This document shows positions 58,899 to 64,000 of a stretch of DNA of 64,000 nucleotides, piece by piece. This stretch comes from Lithospermum erythrorhizon. Lineage: Eukaryota; Streptophyta; Magnoliopsida; Boraginales; Boraginaceae. A model generated the notes under the pieces. The model did not search any database. It was not told the origin of the DNA and saw nothing but the letters and a program-made list of their open reading frames with translations. Numbering within the stretch: the first letter of the stretch is position 1; the number at the start of each line of letters is the position of its first letter. Both the position numbers and the translations under genes were made by a program. The stretch covers positions 1 through 64,000 of the forward strand of contig JADFUC010002208.1 in NCBI GenBank assembly GCA_019722365.1, given 5' to 3'.

Positions 58899-60600
58899 AA
58901 GGGTCTCGCATTTACCAAGTTTGATATCTTTTGTCTAATTTGATTGTGCGTCGACATGGGCCAAGGCTAATTGATTATTTTCTACGATTTATATATTCAA
59001 TCATTTAATATATACGGAAGAAAAATCAACCCATTTTTATATATGTTTCATGCTTTTGTCGGAATCATCATTTCATGTATTGATTTGATGATTTGATGTT
59101 TATTTAATTGTTTCAAGGAATTGAAAGGGATTAAAAATTGATTAATTTACATTTTTAATTTGAGGTAGAATCATTTTCGATTTTACAGTGAGGTTTAGAA
59201 ATTTCAGAAAATTAAGAAATTAAATCTGTGTGTTCTTGAACCTTTGAGGTTCATGCCAGATTGTTTCCAGAATTTTTGAATTTTTTAAGTACTCCAAAAA
59301 ATTCGTTGAATTTCTGGATTGTTTTGGGTTTAATCGAAAACAAGAATTGTCTTTTGATAAACTACCACTTGGACAAAGTGTCTAATAATGATATTGTTGA
59401 TGTTCAAGAAAATCCCCTTGAATTTTTGAATTTTTAGAGCCTCCAAATCATTTTTACAAAAGTTGCAATTAATCTGGAAAACTGAAATCGAATGAAGTTA
59501 AAAATCGGTCAACTTGCGAACGCCTTCCGCGCGTCCGTGCCGGAATTAGACGCCCGCCACCGGACGGTTAATCGGTAGTACTAGGCACCGCCAGCGTGTC
59601 ACTCTTGGTGGCCGGAGGCCGCCGGTTTTGGTCATTGAAGTTCGCCGCCGTCCGCTTTTAGAAAACCCTTTTAAAATTTATCGGGTAATTAATTTCATTT
59701 TAAATGTTAAATCATAAATTTTGTCATTAAGATAATTGAATATATATCTTGAATGGCATTAAATTTGATTTATATTTCCTTTCAATATTTTCATTAATTG
59801 ATACTTGAAAATATGTTTCATGGTGACTTTTAAATTTTAAATTTTGGAGTTAATTACGTAAGTAATTATTCCATGATTTAAGTGGTTGATAATTATTGTA
59901 ATAAATTATCATTAATCATGGGAATATATTTAAATTCAAAAATTTATGCTAATTGATACTACTGTAAATAACGGGTAATTAATTGGGCCAATTATGAACA
60001 CATTTAATTCTCATTTCACGGAATATATATGACATTAAGGGCATTTATATGTTTTAATGTTTTGCCCATATATATTGTTATGGAATGGAAGGAGGTATTA
60101 GATATGACCCAGCTTTAATTTATTTTATTTACGGTCCGCGCATCTTAGGAATGTCAGAAGAATCCGTCGACCGTGATTTCTTTATTCAGATTCATTTACC
60201 CACAAGCCTGCTGCCTAAGTTAGGTTGAGTAGTAGTATGTACTACCGTGGTGGCATCAAGATCGCATATCTACAAAGACGGCACTTCGAGAACTTGTAAG
60301 TTTCAAGGAGTTCGGTTAATACAAGACTAAGACTTGTTATGCTATAATAGGATTCTATGTTAGCATTTCACTTGTTAAGCGAATGCACAGTCCTGTGGTC
60401 ATATCTATATCTTCCTAAATGTGTGTTATTTATTTATTTTTCATGTTGTGCATGTTGCTTGAATACGTATGAAGTGTACGGTTAAATAAAGTTAAATAAC
60501 ATTAATCTCACCAATTAAAATTCTAAAGAACGTGACGCTCCAATTTTAAAGTCAGGAACTCCATCGCATTATCCGACACACACCGCGATGGAAGGTGTTA
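58899..60600 (+). mobile_element. Family L primer site and non-coding interior (L4)
   Basis: AAGGGTCTCGCATTTACCAAG follows the LTR and is a degraded TTGGTATCAGAGC-type primer site, in the same context as L5 (41548). The about 1.7-kb interior is AT-rich with no coding frame, apart from a GC-rich island (59515-59660). It matches L1 in reverse over most of its length, including ACCCACAAGCCT. No polypurine tract or 3' LTR was found, so the right end is open. Confidence 0.6.
59515..59660. other. GC-rich island in the family L interior (L4)
   Basis: GACGCCCGCCACC, GGCACCGCCAGCG, GGCCGGAGGCCGCCGG and CGCCGCCGTCCGC words sit in otherwise AT-rich DNA. It corresponds to the islands at 4840-4945 and 42035-42150. 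Confidence 0.7.
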
Positions 60601-62057
60601 CATTTTGCACTTAGATATGACAATGGATCATGTTGAAGTGATTAAATTAACGTAATGTATTTATCATTCCAAGTAATTTTGCTTTAATCGGGTATGCTTA
60701 ACCTGGGCTTGTCTTGGTGATACAAAAAGTCAAAAGATCTTGAATAGTATGCCAATCCACACAAGAGTTATGTAGTTTTACATAATTGGCTGATAACCTA
60801 CTATTATAATCTTGATTCAAAATGTTGCAAAGGTTGCCGCTTTTGATTTAAGTATAGTAGATCTCGATACTGCATATTTTGTGAGATTATACGGTATTAT
60901 ATTTACAATTCATTTTGTAAATACGTATGGATTGTTTTGAACTACACTATTTATTTTAAGTTTCATATTTCCTATTATGTTTGGCACATTAAGTTTACCT
61001 ATTTTATTCACCATTCATTGGGCAAACTAAATGCATGACTTTATAATGTGAAATAAACTAAGTTAAGGAGAACTGAATGACTGGTTGAAATAAAGTGTTA
61101 CAACGCGATCTCCTTCAACCATCAGAATCGGTTGTATTTTCAATGTAAGATAAAACTTTAATACCACAAACATTTAAGACTTGATTCAATCATGTTGATA
61201 CGTTGCATGAACTTTGGTTCAAGTGAACAAAGTCACACGACATGACAATGATAATTAATTTTTTTATTCAATCAAGCGCGATGACGCTACGAAGACCAAT
61301 ATGTCATATTGCCCTTAGCCACCAAACAAGCTCTTAAATAATAAATAGTTTGACTTTTGAGAAAAACTAGAATGATCTTGAATGTTGTGTATTCACATTT
61401 CCAGATTACGTGATTGGTATTTAGTTTCTTTAACACGATGAACATGGTTCAGCTTACTCTGCGATTTAAACAAAAGCTTGGCGGTACGTAACCAAAATAA
61501 GCAGTTATCTATTCCGCTTCACCTCACTTGTAGCTTGAGTGATTATGGAACTATAAGTTGAAGTTAATGATTCGCTTCTATTATTTCGAATCTTAAAGCA
61601 TAGAGTTATGATTTTAAGTAACATTTAGGAATTGAAAGAGAGATTTGATTAAATCTCACATTCAAATAATTTTGTTGTTCAGTAATGTATTGGCTAGGCT
61701 ATCAATGTCGAGAACACTAGTTTTGACTCCACATGATTTTAATCATGGATATGAGCCCAAAGATAACGATAGTCGAAGACAAGGTAGAAAGAAAGTTATC
61801 GAGCTCTTTTGTGTAAATTTTATAGACAACCACATTATAAGAGCACACAGGTTTTAAATCCTCCATGTGAAGATGGTTGGGATTCTAAACTATTTTCTTG
61901 CACTCTTGTAAGAGTAGAAAAGAATGTCATGTTTGACTTTACACATTTGTTATCAGTGATTCTCGATTAAGGAAACATTACTCTACTCTTTCTTTAAAAG
62001 GAAGCTCAACAACAAACGATTGAATAATACTTCTACGGATATGACTCCGAACGACTC
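60601..62057. other. Sequence without recognised gene
   Basis: No conserved motif in any frame. The 70-codon frame at 61645-61857 has no recognisable content. Confidence 0.45.
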
Positions 62058-62285
62058 AGTATAATCTTGAAAGATGAACTAAGTCAACTCTACTAGACTT
62101 AATGGAGGTTCACTAGTCTAAATTAAGTTTTTATGTTTACATGCAAGTTAATTAAAGAGAACAAAGAATTGAGTATAATCTTGAAAAGATGAACTAAGCT
62201 TCCACTCTTACTAGACTTCTATGGGAGGTTCGCTAGTCTAAATTAAGTTTGTATGTTTACATACAAGTTAATTGAAGATTTGAGT
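62058..62285. repeat. Tandem duplication, two units of about 114 bp
   Basis: Units start AGTATAATCTTGAAA(A)GATG at 62058 and 62172 and share TACTAGACTT, GGAGGTTC(A/G)CTAGTCTAAA and TTACAT(G/A)CAAGTTAATT. They differ by about a dozen substitutions and small indels. Confidence 0.85.
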
Positions 62286-62639
62286 CATTGAATGATACAT
62301 CATAGTTGATAAGGGTATGGAAAGGACCATATGAATACTATCAAGTTTTGAGTCAGAAGTATCATCGATATAAGTAGTATATCATCCGAAGAATGAGACA
62401 TCATTCTAATCTTAAACGATTTGTTAAGATATGTAATTTCGAGAAATTGTGTTTAATGAAGTTAAAACACAAATGATGAGATCTTCAATTTCATAATGAG
62501 ATAGTTTTACTTAACCTTAGATGTGTCATTAGTTGAAATGATACAAGTAAGGATTGTGGTTTAACGTATTTGTGAAACAAAGAATGACATAATTTCACAT
62601 ATTAAGGTTGCTACACCTACCTTTAAATTAATTTATTCA

Positions 62640-64000
62640 TATTCAATCATGAGACAACTCACTACGCCCTCGCAGCACGCATCAAGAAAAGTACGTAAGC
62701 ACAAAGAGACACACTCAAGTGGATATGGAATGGAAAATCCTAAAGGATACACCACATATACTAGATGTAAGTGAGTAAAAGCACTGACAACTCGTGGACC
62801 TAGAAGCGCCTCCAGGAAGAGCGCATCCCAACACGTGGGTATTTAATCTAGAAGTGCGAACACTCTACCTAACTCCAACAAAGCTTTGGGATCATGATCC
62901 CCAGTACGCGACGCCGAGAAACCCGCATCTCTAAGGATAAGGGATGACATGATCTAAAACTAAGTTCTCTAGGACTAGAAGTTCAGACACTATCTAGTAA
63001 ATAATAACCTGGGTTATCAATACTCTCCATAGATGAAGACAGCCATGAAGTGGATTCCGAGATCCCATCGACAACAAATGCACTCATCAAATAAGTAAGT
63101 TTATGTACTGACACGGAACAACCATGGCAGCGGAATGCCGAATCCTACTCACACACAAGTTATCCCCTCAAGCCACAACCATAAGACAAGTTTAATCTTT
63201 TCTCACAATTCATATAAGAAAAATAACTCATGTAATAAACATGTACTATGAGCAAAGAGCAACAATAAGGAGCGAATGTCAGATCCTACCCCATATATGC
63301 TAACTCAAGATCATATAAAACAAAAAGAAATAAGTGTGAGAACGGGATCGATGACATGAAGAATCCTAACCAATTGAACTGCGATGCAAATAAACCAAAG
63401 ACATAAATAAATGTAAGGACAAAGGTATTTCAATATACCCATTATACCTTGGTATGATACTCCATGAATTGGAGACATCTAAGAGCGGACCACGTTCCTT
63501 TAACTCAAATACCATGGCAAAAATAAGCATCAAAGACAAACAAAAAATGCTATACTATCCCCAGTGGATTTCTCGCACAAAGAAGCTAATACAAAAAAAT
63601 TGTTAGCCTATACTAGATTATGTAAAACTCAAAGATCTTCTCAGAAGCCAGATCACTCTAATTCGATAAACGAGAAATTAGATATGAATTTCTAAACTTC
63701 TACATCGAGAATTTCGTAATTTTTCCACCGTTAGATTAGAATGAATCAGAATTTCTTTATCGACGTTAAGAAAAGCTATTAGAAAACGAAAAATTTATCC
63801 CTCCCATACCAATACGTCAAATTGTGAGGGAGGAAGAGGAAGAATTGTTTCAAATTGTGATGAAAACTATCCTTTATATAGACAGCAGTAGAAGGATATG
63901 GAAATAAACAAACTTGGTCACCAAGTAAAGCAATAAGTCGCTCCAAAAAAAAAATCTCCTATAAGTGTAATGGAAATTTCTGTCAATATCAAGCTGAAAA
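62640..64000. other. Possible LTR-like sequence with ATCCTA repeats
   Basis: The A/C-rich plus strand and scattered related words (GGAATGGAAAATCCTAAAGG at 62749, GGAATGCCGAATCCTACTC at 63132, GCGAATGTCAGATCCTACC at 63273, TGAAGAATCCTAACC at 63358) resemble the internal repeat style of the family K and 42317 LTRs. No terminus is visible; the window ends inside. Confidence 0.35.

Noticed and set aside
1..64000. tRNA, rRNA or snRNA genes
   Set aside because: I scanned for conserved tRNA box and rRNA words and saw none. Short GGTATCAGAGC-like sites are retrotransposon primer sites, not tRNA genes.

Overview
This window looks like nuclear DNA of a flowering plant, probably a eudicot. It is AT-rich and carries layered, badly decayed LTR retrotransposons of the Ty1/copia and Ty3/gypsy superfamilies, with AT-rich MITEs between them. 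I found no intact host gene, no tRNA or rRNA gene, no CRISPR array and no bacterial-type gene. Nearly every open frame of 60-150 codons is either a shard of a broken retroelement polyprotein or a chance frame on the wrong strand. The species cannot be named from what is visible.

Layout, left to right. 1-3.8 kb: a minus-strand Ty3 gag remnant and its long LTR (family K), which carries arrays of small palindromes. 3.8-6.25 kb: a minus-strand copy of a second LTR family (family L) with a non-coding interior and a GC-rich island. 6.25-9.84 kb: a plus-strand Ty3 chromovirus-like element with recognisable protease, reverse transcriptase (RT), RNase H, integrase and 3' LTR, truncated in front of the protease. 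10.55-13.26 kb: a short, deleted Ty1/copia element with 5' LTR, primer-binding site, integrase, RNase H and a 367-bp insertion. 13.3-16.8 kb: fragments of family L LTRs inside another LTR-like sequence. 16.9-22.8 kb: gene-free AT-rich DNA with several MITEs.

22.84-33.62 kb holds the best-preserved element, a Sirevirus-like copia with two LTRs (23299-24649 and 32295-33624), primer-binding site, gag with a CCHC knuckle, pol with an intact YVDD box, a possible third ORF and polypurine tracts. A second copy of its 3' interior lies directly left of the left LTR, so the structure looks like a tandem chain sharing one LTR. 34.4-36.9 kb is a second family K LTR. 37-40.8 kb is mostly low-copy AT-rich DNA with a clean 76-bp tandem duplication and a TRIM-like repeat array. 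40.8-42.3 kb is a family L 5' LTR with primer-binding site. 42.3-48.9 kb is a G-poor minus-strand Ty3 region with a nested solo family L LTR. 48.9-51.2 kb is the 3' end and LTR of a second Sirevirus-like element. 51.2-57.8 kb is a minus-strand Tat-type Ty3 element interrupted by a 1.46-kb solo LTR. 58.0-60.6 kb is another family L copy, and the rest has no recognised gene.

Nothing here is likely to make working protein. The strongest unexplained signals are in LTRs and non-coding interiors: arrays of short palindromes in family K LTRs, clusters of one short motif upstream of TATA boxes in the Sirevirus-like LTRs with an extra copy of the cluster inside the element, GC-rich islands inside AT-rich family L interiors, and loss of the RT catalytic segment in three unrelated lineages. 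All alignments were made by eye, so boundaries are approximate unless a terminal motif is quoted.
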